Assembly: GCF_032191465.1 (NCBI RefSeq)
Contig: NZ_JAQOUE010000001.1
Coordinates: 62,001-126,000 of the forward strand
Length of the DNA: 64,000 nt
Source of the DNA: Candidatus Nitronereus thalassa
Lineage (GTDB): Bacteria > Nitrospirota > Nitrospiria > Nitrospirales > UBA8639
Direction of reading: 5' to 3'
Below are positions 63,783 to 64,000 of the stretch, piece by piece (the first letter of the stretch is position 1; the number at the start of each line of letters is the position of its first letter). Position numbers and translations under genes: made by a program. The notes beneath the pieces are model-generated. The model made no database searches. It worked only from the letters and a program-made list of their open reading frames with translations, and was not told where the DNA came from.

Positions 63783-64000
63783 ATGTCGAATTTTGAAAAA
63801 AAATTTCGTGATGACGTATCCAGGAAAGGGGAGTCCCAGGATGGTTCTTTTGAGGGGGCCTTTTCTTTGATCTCTCGCGATCTGCGTCAGGCGTTGGTGG
63901 GCGCCATTCGGCACTCCAATTTCAGCCGCTATGAAGTGGCGGGCCGGTTGAGTGAATTGTTGGGCCGCGAGGTCTCAAAATACGTCTTGGACCGTTGGCT
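63783..64000 (+). CDS. Mu-like phage early protein, 3'-truncated by the window
   Basis: The visible 72 residues include FSLISRDLRQALVGAIRHSN, then SRYEVAGRLSELLGREVSKYVLDRWL, a motif recalled from small proteins between Ner and the transposase in Mu-like phages. The frame runs off the window. The next genes would be expected to include transposase A and B homologues. Confidence 0.6.
   Translation, partial: MSNFEKKFRDDVSRKGESQDGSFEGAFSLISRDLRQALVGAIRHSNFSRYEVAGRLSELLGREVSKYVLDRW

Larger units (their letters stand above)
61601..64000. mobile_element. Left part of a putative Mu-like prophage
   Basis: A CI-like repressor and a divergent Ner-like regulator share operators, and the next rightward frame resembles a Mu-like phage early protein. 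The end-binding-type repeat cluster sits on the left. The prophage would continue beyond the window. The left boundary is a guess. Confidence 0.5.

Overview
The window looks like the chromosome of a Gram-negative, diderm bacterium: it encodes a porin, a TolC-type outer-membrane protein and an OmpA/Pal lipoprotein. Base composition is close to balanced by eye. A two-subunit 2-oxoacid:ferredoxin oxidoreductase, a monomeric NADP isocitrate dehydrogenase, YHS, CBS and universal-stress proteins and several metal genes together suggest Nitrospirota, perhaps a Nitrospira relative. That assignment is inferred from the protein families; no taxonomic marker was tested.

Positions 1-16,400 are a metabolism and stress block. 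Two CBS proteins flank korA-korB. Then come three paralogous small lipoproteins interspersed with a YHS membrane protein, a methyltransferase-like membrane protein, a tandem universal stress protein, a YHS-alpha-glucan phosphorylase fusion, a four-CBS protein, NhaA, a TreT-like trehalose synthase and a CopA-type metal P-ATPase. Glycogen breakdown, trehalose synthesis, Na+/H+ exchange and metal export fit an osmotic, ionic and metal stress role.

Positions 16,400-24,250 are a metal-resistance mosaic. A mer-like operon without merA (merT, merP, a GDCCVxC protein, a cupredoxin, divergent merR) is enclosed by inverted repeats. The same asymmetric ends enclose a second small unit carrying a DUF3147 protein, and neither unit has a transposase. 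Between them lie a short CDF transporter, a second MerR with a coupled 59-residue Cys protein, and a TolC-type protein. A complete IS30-family element follows.

Positions 24,250-30,830 hold a phage-like mini-element: a candidate structured RNA, ParB-methyltransferase, DUF5681 protein, terminase large subunit, DUF2924 protein and large serine recombinase, with no capsid or portal genes. Housekeeping genes follow (tRNA-Ser, serS, rph, rdgB, tRNA-Pro). A 3.5-kb island inserted at tRNA-Pro is proved by a 46-bp duplication of the tRNA 3' end. It carries a decayed integrase and a flavin-dependent halogenase. After tRNA-Arg come icd, DUF427, DUF2784, ggt, a Pal-like lipoprotein, a Com-like zinc ribbon and PIN-TRAM genes.

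Positions 46,000-58,300 look like an iron and redox region: Fur-box-like sites, a porin, lipoproteins, an FMN-binding protein with a four-helix membrane partner, ApbE flavin transferase, a His-rich Spy/ZraP-like protein and a compact fur-fbpA-fbpB-fbpC operon. The right end has a Panacea-like protein, a ComEA-like protein, a DNRLRE/collagen/lamin-tail surface protein and, from about 61.6 kb, what seems to be the left end of a Mu-like prophage. There a CI-like repressor is co-transcribed with two small exported proteins and an exported nuclease, divergently from a Ner-like regulator.
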